Assembly: GCA_019009955.1 (NCBI GenBank)
Contig: CM032232.1
Location: 69,919,501-69,983,500 of the forward strand
From: Riptortus pedestris
Lineage: Eukaryota; Arthropoda; Insecta; Hemiptera; Alydidae
Reading direction: 5' to 3'
DNA length: 64,000 bases
This document shows positions 32,090-44,110 of the stretch, piece after piece. Position 1 is the first letter of the stretch; each line of letters opens with the position of its first letter. Position numbers and translations under genes: made by a program. The notes under the pieces are model-generated. The model saw only the letters and a program-made list of their open reading frames with translations, was not told the DNA's origin and did not search any database.

Positions 32090-32440
32090 ACTACTTACTT
32101 TACTGTGTACTGCTTTTCGGAAGCGAATATTATACTCTTCACTAAAGGGGTATATATAATTAATTGGAAATAGTGGAAATGTGGATTTGGTCCAGAATCA
32201 CCAGAACGGGTTACACGGGGAAGTTCTAAACGAGGTGGAAAGTAAAAGCCTCATCAAGACCATGGAAAAAAGAAGGAAAAACGTATTGGGCATATTTTAA
32301 GTCAGAACGACTTTATCACAAATGCATTTGAATCACAGAGGGTGGCCTAAAAATCCTTTTATGAAGACGTCAAAGATCTTGTAAATTTTGGAATGGTTGC
32401 GACTACAAGGTGCAGCCTTTGATCTCGATGACTGAAAGAA
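32090..32440 (+). pseudogene. RTE-like LINE C-terminal fragment
   Basis: Across frameshifts, the fragment parallels the 19.9-20.27-kb remnant: a FRKRILYSS block in place of YGSETW, then VESKSLIKTMEKRRKNVLG, RGWPKNPFMKTSK, and WLRLQGAAFD near the end, where the other copy has WLQLQDVEFRS. There is a stop just after ILGIF. This is a degraded copy of the same family. Confidence 0.65.
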
Positions 32441-33000
32441 ATAATGAAAATATATTTTCGATATAGTATATTATTATACGAATCTTATTAATGTCTACAT
32501 CCGTCTCTTCAGTTATTGATCACTTTATTCAAATACTTTACTAGTCAATAAACTTCAATTATCACTTTCAATAATGTATATTTGATGTTGATACGTTTAA
32601 ATGACATACAAAATGAATGTCTGTGTTTGAAGCGATTCTAATATAATTTCTATACAAAATATGAACCAAAAAGATGATACTACATTTAATATTGTTTAAA
32701 TTAGAAGAAAAAATTGCTTGAATCAATTGGGTGTTCATTTTTTAATGAAATGTTCTGTCAATCTAGGTCAATATTCAACCAACCATTCAAGGATTCGTGT
32801 TACGTTTCATTTGAAGATTATTCTATAAGGAATGCCCAAGTTTCTTATATATTTTGGCAACACTTTTTCTGATAAACAGGAATGATATTAAGGTAAAATT
32901 TGGAAAAATGGAATCTTTATTACTATATTTCCCAAAAGCCTGTCGTCAGGTTTCAATTAATCTTAGTGACGTTAAAAATAAAGTCTACTGTCCTTGACAC
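32441..33000. other. unassigned AT-rich sequence
   Basis: I see nothing recognisable. Confidence 0.35.
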
Positions 33001-33343
33001 TTTCGTTTCTCTTTCATAATAGCCGTCCTCCAAACACTAAAAGAGTGTAAACGAGGAATGAATGTCTCGGAAAAGGTTCAAGGGAGATGCCATTATGATA
33101 TTGAGCGATTACCGCAAATGAGCGAGGATTTGACGTTCCAAATGAGGCGTCAATAAATGATGGTGGCCTGGCATTTCGGTCAAATACCAAATCTATCCCC
33201 CCGAAAGTAGCTCTGAAGTTCTTATTCCGACATTTCAGGAACAGATGGTCTACAGGCTCTGAAAAAGAGTTCGAATATTCAGACTTCTTGTTCAGCTTAA
33301 ACATATTGTCATATATCATATAGACAAGTCGTTTAGAATGCAT
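33001..33343 (-). other. GC-richer island with unrecognised 109-codon open frame
   Basis: The minus-strand frame 33014-33343 includes VDHLFLKCRNKNFRATFGGI and SFIDASFGTSNPRSFAVIAQ. It is longer than most frames here and lies in a unique GC-richer patch. No family is recognised, no splice sites are persuasive, and DNA words such as CATTTATTGACGCC are equally consistent with a conserved noncoding element. Confidence 0.25.
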
Positions 33344-34079
33344 TCAAAATATACTGGTTAGTATACTTAAAATGAACTTCTCGTGATTGATAAACTTTCA
33401 ATGGATTGAATATGTTAATTAACATGAGATTTATTTGTTGAGAGACCTTAATTTGAGGGACTTATGTAACAGAAAAGGTGATAAATACTAACACGCAAGA
33501 TTGATACACGACAACTTATGAGGTAAGGAGACTGACTCGGCAAGCCTTAGTAACAAGTACAACAAACTTAACTACAACATGTATTTAAGGGCGAGTTAAG
33601 AGTCTTAGAGTGGAAATAAGCTATTGTTATATTTAAGATACACCTAGGAATAAGTTACGTCATTCGCTTACTAGATAATGTAAGACTACCAAGAAGATGG
33701 ATTAAGGTTAGTTTACTAGAATAGTAGGTTCGTTCTTAAGTTCAATTAATTGGGAAATACAAATTATCAATATAACCTAGCAATGGGATCTTTGGGAATC
33801 AAACTTTTCATATATTTCCAAACTTAAAAACAGCTAAATGCAATTTCCTGCTTAAACTTATTAATTTTAAAGTTTTTGGGAAACCAATATTAGGCTAGTT
33901 GTACCTTTCGACAACTGTTTTTGGAATGTCATTAATCATGAGAGACATTTATTCCCAAAAAATTTAAGTACAATTGCAAGCCAACGTAATAAACTCCATT
34001 TATAAATGTTTTATACAATTGTATTGTACAACTGAAGGTCATTCATGTTAATTGATGAAATAGTTAATAGTGAAGGTTA
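33344..34079. other. unassigned AT-rich sequence
   Basis: I see no gene or known repeat. Confidence 0.4.
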
Positions 34080-34395
34080 GACTAAGGGCCAAAAAAATCG
34101 TAAAATCTCCATTCTTATGCGTCTTGTAGTATTAGTTATCAAATTTCAGTAAGCCTCTACCCCCAATTACATGTGGTTTTACTTTACCAAATACCTCATG
34201 ACCTACATTAGTGCCACTATTTTGCTTACAATGGACCTTTACTCTTTTCTAGGAGAGAAATAAGAAAATATAATATCGGGTATGTGTTATTCTGGTGATG
34301 TCACTGTTCGTGTTTGGACGAGTTGTCCAATGTCTATTGTTAGACCCCGATTGGGAAATCTAATTAGTTTACCCAGCACCTACGTGACCGACGTT
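34080..34395 (-). mobile_element. old, diverged HEL-A copy, minus orientation
   Basis: TCGTAAAATCTCCATTCTTA and TTTCAGTAAGCCTCTACC are weak core matches. The 5' end is clearer: TTGGGAAATCTAATTAGTTT, then ACCCAGCACCTACGTGACCG at 34353-34391. Confidence 0.45.
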
Positions 34396-34479
34396 TTCCT
34401 CCGTTGATTCCTTGTTTTCCACGTTCTTACCCCATCGTTAGAACCTCAGTTTTCGACCCATCTGTCAAATCCTCTAATC

Positions 34480-34860
34480 TTACAGTGATTACTCTAACGG
34501 GCCAACCAGTAAACTTTGAATGACATCCGTAACGGACGAATCGCTGGCTCCTATTCGATGAGATGAAACTGTAATGGTGAGCTGACCTCCACGAAGGTGA
34601 CACCTGATATTCTCTAGGAGCAGTGGTGTGTTTGGTCAGTCACAGGTGCCTCGAGCCGTCTATTGTCCCGACTCCAGAGGCCCCTCTCTGCTCCTGGAGG
34701 ACGTGCTCTCTCACTACCTGACGTGGCTGGAAAATTACCAGACCCTTCAGCCTTGAGTGGGGGAGGGGGGCTTGTGGGGGAGATCCTTTTTTTTCTGCTC
34801 CTCTCCCCCTTTCTAGGCCCTTAGCCCAGCCTTAAACCCTAAATCTCTACCTTCAACCTT
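34480..34860. promoter_or_regulatory. unique GC-richer island
   Basis: About 380 bp of high G+C sequence has no repeat matches. It contains the possible short exon described separately and a G-run (TGGGGGAGGGGGGCTTG). Confidence 0.25.
34646..34756 (+). CDS. possible short terminal exon
   Basis: After a possible acceptor (TTGGTCAGTCACAG) an in-phase 37-codon frame reads VPRAVYCPDSRGPSLLLEDV, then LSHYLTWLENYQTLQP and TGA. The peptide is helix-like and not low complexity. The polypyrimidine tract is poor and no upstream exon is identified, so chance is quite possible. Confidence 0.2.
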   Translation: MPRAVYCPDSRGPSLLLEDVLSHYLTWLENYQTLQP

Positions 34861-35920
34861 AGGGTCCTTCCTATTATGGAAATTAAATTGGATTTTCAAC
34901 ACTCCTTCCATGGAAGTTCCCTTTATTTATTACCCCACAGTTTAAATTTTAGTTGTAGACCATCAAGATACATCCAATGAACCTACTTCTGTATTGTATT
35001 GGATAGACAATGGTCTTAACATAAATATCACAGCAATGGGTGCCTTTTAATTGAATTTATTTTATAGAAGGGTCTGAAAAAAAGTATTGGTAACGGAATA
35101 TATATTTTTGGTAAGATGATGCACAACGTCTTTGGTGATTTACATCTTCTAGTGTCTTGTGAATGCACCGTGTAAAGAGAAATAACCGAAAACTATCATG
35201 AAAGTTCTTGGTTCTACAATAATATATTTTTACTTTTGCAGTCCCTGTAGTTTTCCTAGCTGAAATTACTTGAGAAGTTCACGTTTTTGATAATAATTAT
35301 CTGTAAATAATTGTTATTTCAGAATGACCTACTTAGTTTCAGTGTCTTAGTATAGTCCTAAAATGTTTGCACAGTCATCAAGCATATACATCATACATAA
35401 ACGTATTGTTTGAATTAGAAGATACAAAACTTCCGTTTTGGTTGTTATACGGTCAGTACAGATACTGCGTTTTCTGTCAGTAGTTTCAGAATTTCAGAAC
35501 AATAATATAATGTTTAATTGATTTTAATAACGGAATATAGCAGTCTCTTCCTAATCAGCGTTCCCTCATTCATGACTGCGAATCGTTCAATAGTAATATA
35601 TCTAAAAGGGTGGTTTTGGCATAAATTATTTTGACGAGAACAGCTATATGAAGTGTAGAATAAGAGAGACATTTCTTGAATCGTGTGAGCAAATGATCTA
35701 CGTTTTGATCACTTTACCAGCGAGGTAATCAATGCATCAGAAGGAAATTTCGTATATTTCGGTATTCTTGATCTCCTATAGCTTTCAAGGCATGTGGGTG
35801 AGCATGATATACATGGTCTAGTCTAGTATTATTGAATAGATAGTCAATAAACAATTTCAGTCAAGTTTTTAAATTGACGATTCAATCGGAATAATTTCTG
35901 CGACGCCAATAAGTTTCGAT
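34861..35920. other. unassigned AT-rich sequence
   Basis: I see no gene, repeat or RNA. Confidence 0.4.
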
Positions 35921-36300
35921 AGTGAAACTCATACGTATTAGAAGATCAATGTCAATGGAGGTCAAGGGCATTTTTGGTCTGGAAAACCAGAGCTCTGTGA
36001 GAAAGAATTGGGGCAATAGAGAAGATACAGTGATTTTACAAAAGAAGCAACGCCGAATCTCCGAATGAAATTCTATGAGAAATCACCTATTCCATCAAAA
36101 AGTGCTCCCTGCTATAGCTGGGAAGTGTTGTAATAATGGAACCCGACAGACTACTCTGGAAGGACGACGAAAAATAGGTAGTCCTGGAAGAGGGCTTGTG
36201 GAGGCTAGGGCATCTGTTTTTGGCGAAACCTGGCCGGGGACCTCATGGAACAGTCAAACATACAGATTACAGATCCTTCAAAGGCTGTAGTGACCAGTGA
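35921..36300 (+). other. possible LINE 3' end remnant
   Basis: ATCCTTCAAAGGCTGTAGTG followed by ACCAGTGAGTAAATA resembles the 3' end of RTE-type insect LINEs, where a short stop-containing tail runs into AGTAAGTA-type repeats. The 71-codon frame at 36075-36290 (GRRKIGSPGRGLVEARASVF) could be a frameshifted GRRxxGRPxxRW block. This is weak, since nothing aligns over a long stretch. Confidence 0.25.
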
Positions 36301-37440
36301 GTAAATACATCTTGATCTTAAAGTTCCTACTACAATACGGGTTCTTTTACTTTGAATTGAGTTCTATATTTCCAGTTATGGCCTCAGCAGTCGAGAATGT
36401 TACACATCTGCTATCCAGAATAGGCAACACGTAGGCCACTTAAAATTAATTCTAATAATTTTGGGCATGAACTAAACAAACTCAAGATATTTATTTTTCG
36501 TTTTAGAACATTCATCATTTAAAACAAGAACAAGGGGAGGATTTTGGAGGAGAACTGAAACTCAATGCTATTGTGCGGACTTAGGCTGACGTCATTAAAC
36601 AGGTTCCCATGAAACCTTAGTAGGTGTTCATAGCACATTTTTTTTTTATTTCTCCTTAGTTCATGAGTATAAAATATTTTGTTTGTTAGTAAACTATAGC
36701 TCACTACTACATATAAAAATATGAAATTAAATAATTTCCTTCTCTAAATTACTAAAAAAGGAAGTTAATCCGTTTTATTATAGCTTCACTCCTCAATTAA
36801 GGAGGGATTCATCAACAACCAACACAAACTGACTTTTCATTATATTTGTATTGATTGCTTGATTATATCGAGTCACTACTCCATTGCATTGCCACTAATT
36901 TATTCAATTGATGGTTTATTTCTTATTTAGGTTTGATTTCATGAAATATTTTTTACATAAACTAAATGGGTTTTTTACATAAACTAAATGGGTATTGAGT
37001 TTTGACAACTAATCTTAGCATGTTAACACTTTTCTTTCGATAATCGAGTTCTCCTCAAGTAATCAATAATTTCTCTATATTTACAACCGATGCATTCGAC
37101 AATTTCACTCAGTTTCAGCAAATAGTGAAACTAACAGTGCACAGGTTTCAACGTAACTTCTAGAGCATTTTGAAATATTTCATAATGGCATACCTCCTTA
37201 GCTTAATAAAAAAACAGGTTATTATAGAAGCTCCAAAGTATTAGACTCTTTATAAATAACGAACATAACTATAATAGAAAACTTGGTGAGTTTCACGGAA
37301 GTCGCATATAAGTATACATGCAAATAACAGGTATAACACCTATGACCTCAGTTATAATTAAAGAACAATTTGCGAGTTGACACAAACAAATACTCAATGT
37401 ACATTTATCATCCCAGTAATATTATAAGATTATTGGAGAT
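36301..37440. other. unassigned AT-rich sequence
   Basis: The only item is a 20-bp tandem duplication (TTTTTTACATAAACTAAATG) near 36948-36990. Confidence 0.4.
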
Positions 37441-37619
37441 ATGTCATATCTCCTCATACAGCGAATGTTTCAACCTTTCGGGAATAGAAAAAAAACAATA
37501 ACAAATAAAAGAAACGTAATCATTTGTTTTAAGTGCTTCATGGAACTGTACACTACTTACAGTGGGTATTTTTATCTTCTCCATTTCATACTTAACTAAT
37601 TTATTCCTGTTTTTTTTTC

Positions 37620-38035
37620 TTTTTTTCGGCAAATGAAGTATTGCCAGATTGCCACCATGTGTAAACAATCCAGTTGACAACATAAATGTTGCAGAAATCA
37701 CTTTAAAACGACTACTCTTGAAATAGTAAACTTTTTTATACAGAGTAACAATTACTGTATTTTTCGCCAAATGAAGTATTACCGGATCATCATAATATGT
37801 AAACTTCACAGTTGGCAAGATAATTATTGCAGAAATCCTTTTAAAACTGCTGCTCTTGAAATAGTAAAAAAGAGCTCTTTAAATAGTAATAAAAAGTTAA
37901 AATTATAGCATTTTTTGGCAAATGAAATATTACCAGATCGTCATAATATGTAAACTGTCCAGTTGAACAAGATACATGCCACAGAAAGCCTTTTAAGTAA
38001 CATTTTTAATACAGAGTGAAATTTCTTTTTATTGC
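37620..38035. repeat. diverged tandem repeat, three units of about 140-150 bp
   Basis: GGCAAATGAAGTATTgCCAG-type words recur at about 37627, 37764 and 37916. Each is followed by ATATGTAAAC, CAGTTG, GCAGAAATC and CTCTTGAAATAGTA. Unit spacing is 137 and 152 bp. The 124-codon minus frame across the first two units is a by-product. Confidence 0.75.
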
Positions 38036-38079
38036 AATTTTTTTTTTAAAGATGATTCATTATGTTTATTTAAATATAA

Positions 38080-38705
38080 TTCTACTGAACGTGAGTATGT
38101 CACCAAACTCCTCCTAAACGACTTCACCGATTAGTATGAATTGTTTTGTATACGTTTGGGTGACGCACTGGATGGTTTATATTCAGAAATCAGCCTGGTA
38201 GAGGGAGCAGGAGTGGGGGTTGTAAGGGAGGCCTATTAAATTAGAAATAGTGATTTTCGTTTTCTATTGGTTTTTCGGCAAATATGCAGAAGATAAAAGT
38301 TGTTTCTTTTGCTATTTAGAGCAACTTTTGTTATATTCACTTTTGTCGTATAACAAAGTATAAACGAGATATACACTAAAAAATTAAAGTGGGAGCCAAG
38401 AATTTTATTGGGCACTAACGATTGAACCGAACTTAACAAAACTCTATATGTAAATTAGCATTAATTCTTCCATGAACATAAGCTATATTACATTCTTTAG
38501 GTTTGCACGGGAGTGGGGGTTATAAGGGAGGCCTGAATAAAAAATTCGCCATATTTCATTTTCTATTTGTTTTTAGGCAAACGCACATAACAAAAGTTAT
38601 TTTTTGTGTTATTAAAAGTAGCTTGTGCTTTAAGCATAATATAATTAAATTAAATATCGTAATCGCTTGAAATATCATGCAGTACAACGCCTGTCGGGTC
38701 CGCTA
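38080..38705 (+). mobile_element. HEL-B copy, plus orientation
   Basis: The 5' part is AGTATGTCACCAAACTCCTC then CTAAACGACTTCACCGATT. The body has two diverged 297-bp-type units (AGGAGTGGGGGTTGTAAGGG; TTCTATTGGTTTTTCGGCAA). The end is ACAACGCCTGTCGGGTCCGC followed by TAG and T, a Helitron-type CTAG end and different from the CCGGGCGAAGCCGGG end of the other copies. Confidence 0.75.
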
Positions 38706-39346
38706 GTTAAATATAATTTTTAAAAACTGCGATTAATTATGGGTGAGTTTTTTTTTATATATTTATTTATGTTTTATCTTGTATGTGTATGTGCCTGGGG
38801 TATTTCATTTAAACCTTGTCAAGAGAGAAGTATGACACCTCCGGAGGGTTTTACCGTTATTCCTCGGTCATGTGCGCTATTGTCCAACATCTTGATTCCA
38901 TTCCGTTTTGGTCTAGCCACGTCCACGTAAGGTATTATGTTGTGGCGTCACGACGCAATTGAATAAATGTCAATTATAAACCCTAACACCATATTTCCGG
39001 ATGGTGTATGGTTTAAAACCCGAGGATTTTTTTTATATGTACAGTTATTGACCTGAATACTATCCATGGAACCATGATTTTGGCAAAATCCCATCAATCA
39101 ATAGTTACAAATTGTTTGACTTAAACTGAACAAGAAGCACAATCAGTGTGTTCATTTTAAAATTGTATCTAAATACTGAAAAGCCTTATTTGACGACCAA
39201 GTTGCATTTTTATGAATATTAATTGTGAAGATTAACTAAACAGGAACTAACATTACAGGCTCTAACATAACTATGTATTAAATTTTCACGTTTTAATCTG
39301 TCAAAAGATCATAATATAAAATAGACTGTAAAAAAAACATTTATTG
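38706..39346. other. unassigned AT-rich sequence
   Basis: No gene or repeat is recognised. Confidence 0.4.
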
Positions 39347-39670
39347 TCTAAAAAGGTGGACACTACTTGGATCATCACGTCTTATCATACATCTTGTCGT
39401 GTATTAACATATTTTATTATCAACGGAAGGATCAAAAGGTCAAACACCTCCACTCTTTATACTTCTTTCATTACAGACAACGTTATTTCGGGGCGAACCG
39501 TCCCATCTTCAGTGCTCTAGAGCTGGTTCGTATTGAGCTATTGAAGAAATATAAAGGGTGGAGGTGTTTGATGATGATGGACCTCCACCAGCTAGCTCAA
39601 ATCCCGAGGGATATTTTATTATGTATCCATTGGTGTGGAATAATGCTCATTAAGTTATGTAGATGAAAAA
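39347..39670 (-). mobile_element. Penelope-like terminal repeat remnant with hammerhead-like core
   Basis: The minus strand reads CTGAAGA (39506-39512), TGGGACGGTTCGCCCC as stem-loop II, then GAAATAACG, matching the hammerhead order with one core change. An inverted repeat of about 30 bp follows: CAAACACCTCCACTCTTTAT at about 39439 and its reverse at 39552-39575. Inverted terminal repeats with a hammerhead are characteristic of Penelope-like elements. There is no reverse transcriptase. The 99-codon plus frame is a by-product. Confidence 0.5.
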
Positions 39671-39700
39671 TATACGAAATATATCTTCTAGTAATGGGTT

Positions 39701-40713
39701 TTAGCAGATTACCCTTATGGAAAATTATTCATTGAGGTTCTTTTCTTGTTGCAATTTTTGAAAAATTTCTTTAAATGCCCATTGATGTTCGTTCAAAATT
39801 ATATATTCATTTATCTATTAACTCTCTAGCTGTCACAATTTTGTCTTAGCGTTACCAAACTCGATATATACGAGTTTTATGTAAAAAGAAAGATCAAGTT
39901 CTTTAACAGCTGACTTTGAGGAATGGGGGGATGGTTTAGAGGGGAGGAATTTCGAAAATTCGACATATCTTCGTTATTATAAATCCTATTGAAAACGTGT
40001 ATTGACTTAGTGTTATAGGAAATTTAGTTTCCTATAAATTTTGTTACATAAATATTTCCTCTATCATGAATATTAAACGAGATATTTCGATTTTTTAGTT
40101 TTAAGTCTTCAGTAAGCCCCCACTCCTACGTATTTCATATTAACAATGAGCTGTTATACCATGAACCACTTTATTCTAATCTTAATTACCAAACATTATT
40201 TTCAAGAGACCTTTATTATGCGAGATTCGTGCAAATTCGTTTCTTGATGACTCGTTTCATCAATTAAGAGTTTACGCTCTTGTTTCGAAGATATTCAATT
40301 GATCCATACCTCATTTGATATTTAACCGTTTTAGTCAACACTAAATATCATATTGGTCATTGGCTGACTTCGGACCTGAAATAGTGGGGGTTTAGAAGGG
40401 AGGGTGACTCAATAATTCTAAATACTGTTGTTATTATAAGTCGGATCGACAAATCGTGTAGAACCAATCTTGTTAGCTTATCGATGCTCTACCATTGTTG
40501 TACTATTCATTTTTTCGTAACTCAAGTATACAGTGAGTTATTTGTACTGTTTTGTATTCAGCCTTCGGTACCCCCCTCCCCCACTGCTCCCTTCTACTCA
40601 TATGTTTATTTTACATAGTTATAGGTAATAAGTTGTGATATGAGATCAAAAGTGTGTTATACCAGCACGTGGGAAATCTGCTTAGTTAACGCAGTCCCTG
40701 CGTGCGGGACTTT
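39701..40713 (-). mobile_element. HEL-A full-length long form with two modules, minus orientation
   Basis: It runs from TTAGCAGATTACCCTTATGG to CACGTGGGAAATCTGCTTAG and ACGCAGTCCCTGCGTGCGGG. Core modules lie at about 39890-40150 and 40370-40610, each with a G run and a CAGTAAGCC or TTCGGTACCC word. There is no TA expansion (only ATTATATATTC). Confidence 0.88.
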
Positions 40714-41462
40714 TTGTATTAAGTCATAAAATGTAACATCACATCACGAATACTTTTCCTCGATGAGCATGAGCTTGATAAAATCAGCCACAAACGAAAC
40801 TGGTATGGGTGGGTATTCCTATCGGTTGTGTTATTGTTAAAACGCTTATGCAGCACAAAATTATCGTAACTGTACTGAAAACAAGTGACGTGCCCCTTTG
40901 AGTTTTTCCAAACTGTAAGAGATAGCTTCTTCTCGAAATCATACGATAAAAGATAGAAAATCACGATATTTCCAAGTCTTTAAAATTCCAATAGAGTATT
41001 TTTAAATTACTTACGTCAGTTTAAAAAAAAAAAATAAATCTTATGTGTGCACCACATGACTTCCTTGTACTCTGACGAAATTTCATGAACAAAATGTTAA
41101 GCTGCACATCATTTAAAACTATTTTATTTGAAAGTGACTTAAGATACTTCTATTTAAATGCATCGGATCAAAACATGTCATGGGACATAATTATAGATCT
41201 TTTTACGGTAAACAAAAAAATAATCCATACAAATCTTCTGTATCCCACATTAATAAAGAGGTGTCTACAATTTATTTTAGATCCCCTTTTCTCAAACATC
41301 CCCCTAGGTCGAGTTGGAACAAAAGAGGCATGTATACAAATAGATGACACAACAGTCCTATAAATGAAATATCAGCATTTTAAGGATAGCCGTTTTTGAG
41401 TAAGTGAATACGTACGTACACATATTATGCCTATATTAATCAAAATACGTTCAGAGAGGGGG
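40714..41462. other. unassigned AT-rich sequence
   Basis: The overlapping frames at 41085-41363 (plus) and 41168-41350 (minus) are not recognisable, and I see no repeat. Confidence 0.4.
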
Positions 41463-41470
41463 AAAAAAAG

Positions 41471-41858
41471 TCCGTCACGCAGGGGCTGCGTAAACTAAGC
41501 AGATTTCCCACTAGATTTTGGCGGGAAAGTCACTGACTCGTGCGTTAGCCGCCCAAATTTAATAAAATGCAAATATCTCGGTTAATATTCAAGATAGAGA
41601 ATAAATGTATATAACAATATTTATAGCACATTTACTTTTCAATAAGATTCATTCTGTACACGTTTTCGATACGACGTATAGTAACGGAGATATTTCGAAT
41701 TTTCGAAAATCCTCCCCTTTAAACCCCTCCCCTCCCACTAGTCCGATTTCAGCCGTTAACGAACTTGATCTTTCATTTTACATAAAACGACTAAATATCG
41801 AGTTTGGTAACGATCAAACAAAAATTGGGAACGTTAGAGCGGTAACAGACAAATGAAT

Positions 41859-41897
<39 letters not shown>

Positions 41898-42044
41898 TAT
41901 ATATATATATATATATACAGTTTTGAACGGACCTCATTTTCGTCATCTACTAGGTAGGATCGATGGACATTTGAAGAAAAATTTCGAAAATTCCGTCATG
42001 AGTACAACCTCAATAGCTGATTTCCCTTAAGAGAAATCTGCTAA
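41471..42044 (+). mobile_element. HEL-A full-length short form, plus orientation
   Basis: TCCGTCACGCAGGGGCTGCG at 41471, AAGCAGATTTCCC, the core (GTCCGATTTCAGCCGTTAAC, AGTTTGGTAACGATCAAAC), (TA)n at 41863-41918, hairpin GATTTCCCTTAAGAGAAATC, and CTAA at 42041-42044. It is closely similar to 15119-15699. A degraded second 3' end lies at 42140-42178. Confidence 0.92.
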
Positions 42045-42420
42045 TAACTTCATTGGACATTTTTTGTGACATCAATACATAAGGAGTAAATAATAAATGT
42101 ATATCTACATATATATACCAACAGTTATATATGTACATAAATTCAATACCTGATTTTCCTTAAGGGGAATCTGTTCATAAAATCTATGATATAATCTTCA
42201 ATAGCCCGTGCTGTAATAATGTGGGGAATTTTATTATTTTTTTTCTATACGAGTCTTTAGGGGTTAATTTTTAAAAACATTTAATTGAAGTCGATGATTA
42301 CTATTTTTATTCCTAGAACAGTATATATACTGCTTTAATTGGTGAATACTTGCTTTTGTAATTAATGAAAGTCGAGATTTTTTAAATTACAAATTCGTTT
42401 ATTTATTTATTTGAAGAAGT
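42045..42420. other. unassigned AT-rich sequence with a HEL-A 3' relic
   Basis: GATTTTCCTTAAGGGGAATC at 42152-42171 resembles an isolated, decayed HEL-A hairpin. The rest is featureless. Confidence 0.35.
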
Positions 42421-42700
42421 AACTTGAAAATCCGAAACGCAGTCTAAAAAAGGTGCAAAAAAGGTGTTTGTCTGAATACAAACAATGAAAAGAACAGGTC
42501 CTCATGGAACCTGGAAAATATTAAGTATATGTCAATGTGGGGATAGAAAAATAAACAGTCAAGGGGAAGTAAAAAGTCTCAGAAGACAAATTACTCATAT
42601 AACTTCTGAATATAATATAATAAACTTTTTTGAAATTTGAGTGCAATGAACCACCCTCTGCAATTCGAAGAACAAGACTCAGAGGCTATTTAAAAAAAAA
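42420..42700 (+). pseudogene. possible RTE-like LINE fragment
   Basis: Scattered peptides resemble the thumb region of the RTE-like family in different frames (LKIRNAV, MKRTGPHGTW, QGEVKSLRRQI). No frame is open for long. This is a weak match to the 19.4-kb and 32.1-kb copies. Confidence 0.3.
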
Positions 42701-42799
42701 AAAATCTCACTACCTAGGGTTGACCTGGTTGAAGCTTGCAGGCAGTGTTGTAAATAACCTTTCTATGAGGCACATTATTGTTAGGATTAAGAACCCATT

Positions 42800-44110
42800 T
42801 GCAGACCATTGGACTTGCTCATAAATTTAACAATTTACAATCTATAACCAATATTGCAAATAACTTTCCCCATTTGGTGCAGTATCCGTGGCATTTTAAA
42901 CTAATGGATTTGTTTATGAGTGTAGGTATTTATTTACCAGTCCTTTCCAATATTGTAAATTACCTTCCCATTCCGTGTAATATCCAAGAATTGTTAACTA
43001 ATGGACATGTTTATCAATTTAGGTATTTAGAAGTTTTTACAAATATTGTAAGTTATCTTCCTAATTTAATGCAGGATTCAAGCATTTTTAACGAATGGAT
43101 ATGCTTATCAATTTAGTTATTTACAAGTTGTTACCAATATTCTAAGTTATCTTCTGAATTTAATGCAGGATTCAAACATTTTTAACGAATGGATATGCTT
43201 ATCAATTTAGTTATTTACAAGTTGTTACCAATATTCTAAGTTATCTTCTGAATTTAATGCAGGATTCAAACATTTTTAACGAATGGATATGCTTATCAAT
43301 TTAGTTATTTACAAGTTGTTACCAATATTCTAAGTTATCTTCTGAATTTAATGCAGGATTCAAACATTTTTAACGAATGGATATGCTTATCAATTTAGTT
43401 ATTTACAAGTTTTTACCAATATTCTAAGTTATCTTCTGAATTTAATGTACTATTCAAACATTTTTAACTAATGGATATGCTTATCAATTTAGTTATTTAC
43501 AAGTTTTTACCAATATTCTAAGTTATCTTCTGAATTTAATGCACTATTCAAACTTTTTTAACTAATGGATATGCTTATCAATTTAGTTATTTACAAGTTT
43601 TTACCAATATTCTAAGTTATCTTCTGAATTTAATGCACTATTCAAACATTTGTAACTAATGGATATGCTTATCAATTTAGTTATTTACAAGTTTTTACTA
43701 ATATTCTAAGTTATCTTCTGAATTTAATGCACTATTCAAACATTTTTAACTAATGGATATGCTTATCAATTTAGTTATTTACAAGTTTTTACCAATATTC
43801 TAAGTTATCTTCTGAATTTAATGCACTATTCAAACATTTTTAACTAATGGATATGCTTATCAATTTAGTTATTTACAAGTTTTTACTAATATTCTAAGTT
43901 ATCTTCCTATTTGGTTAAGTATCCAAGCATTTTTAACTAATGGATATGCTATGCATATATGTATACCAATTTAGGTAAATATCTGCAATATTGTAAATAC
44001 CTTTCAATTTGGTGCAGTGCCATCTAATGGACCTGCTGATAAATGAAGGTATTTACAAGTTCCAAGGAACATTGTGAATACCCTTCATTTCAGGGGATTC
44101 CCACATGAAG
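42800..44110. repeat. 94-bp minisatellite, about 13 units
   Basis: GCTTATCAATTTAGTTATTT recurs every 94 bp from 43103 (43103, 43197, 43291, 43385, 43479, 43573). The unit also contains ACCAATATTCTAAGTTATCT and TCTGAATTTAATGC. The central units (43080-43900) are nearly identical; those at 42800-43080 and 43900-44110 are increasingly diverged. Two variant blocks exist: GCAGGATTC with AACGAATGG on the left, and GCACTATTC with AACTAATGG on the right. The 112-codon frame at the left edge is repeat-derived. Confidence 0.95.

Noticed and set aside
39367..39666. 99-codon plus-strand frame
   Set aside because: It runs across the inverted repeat and hammerhead-like core of a Penelope-like remnant on the other strand.
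42778..43116. 112-codon plus-strand frame
   Set aside because: It lies in the degenerate left edge of the 94-bp minisatellite, and its internal peptide repetition follows the DNA repeat.
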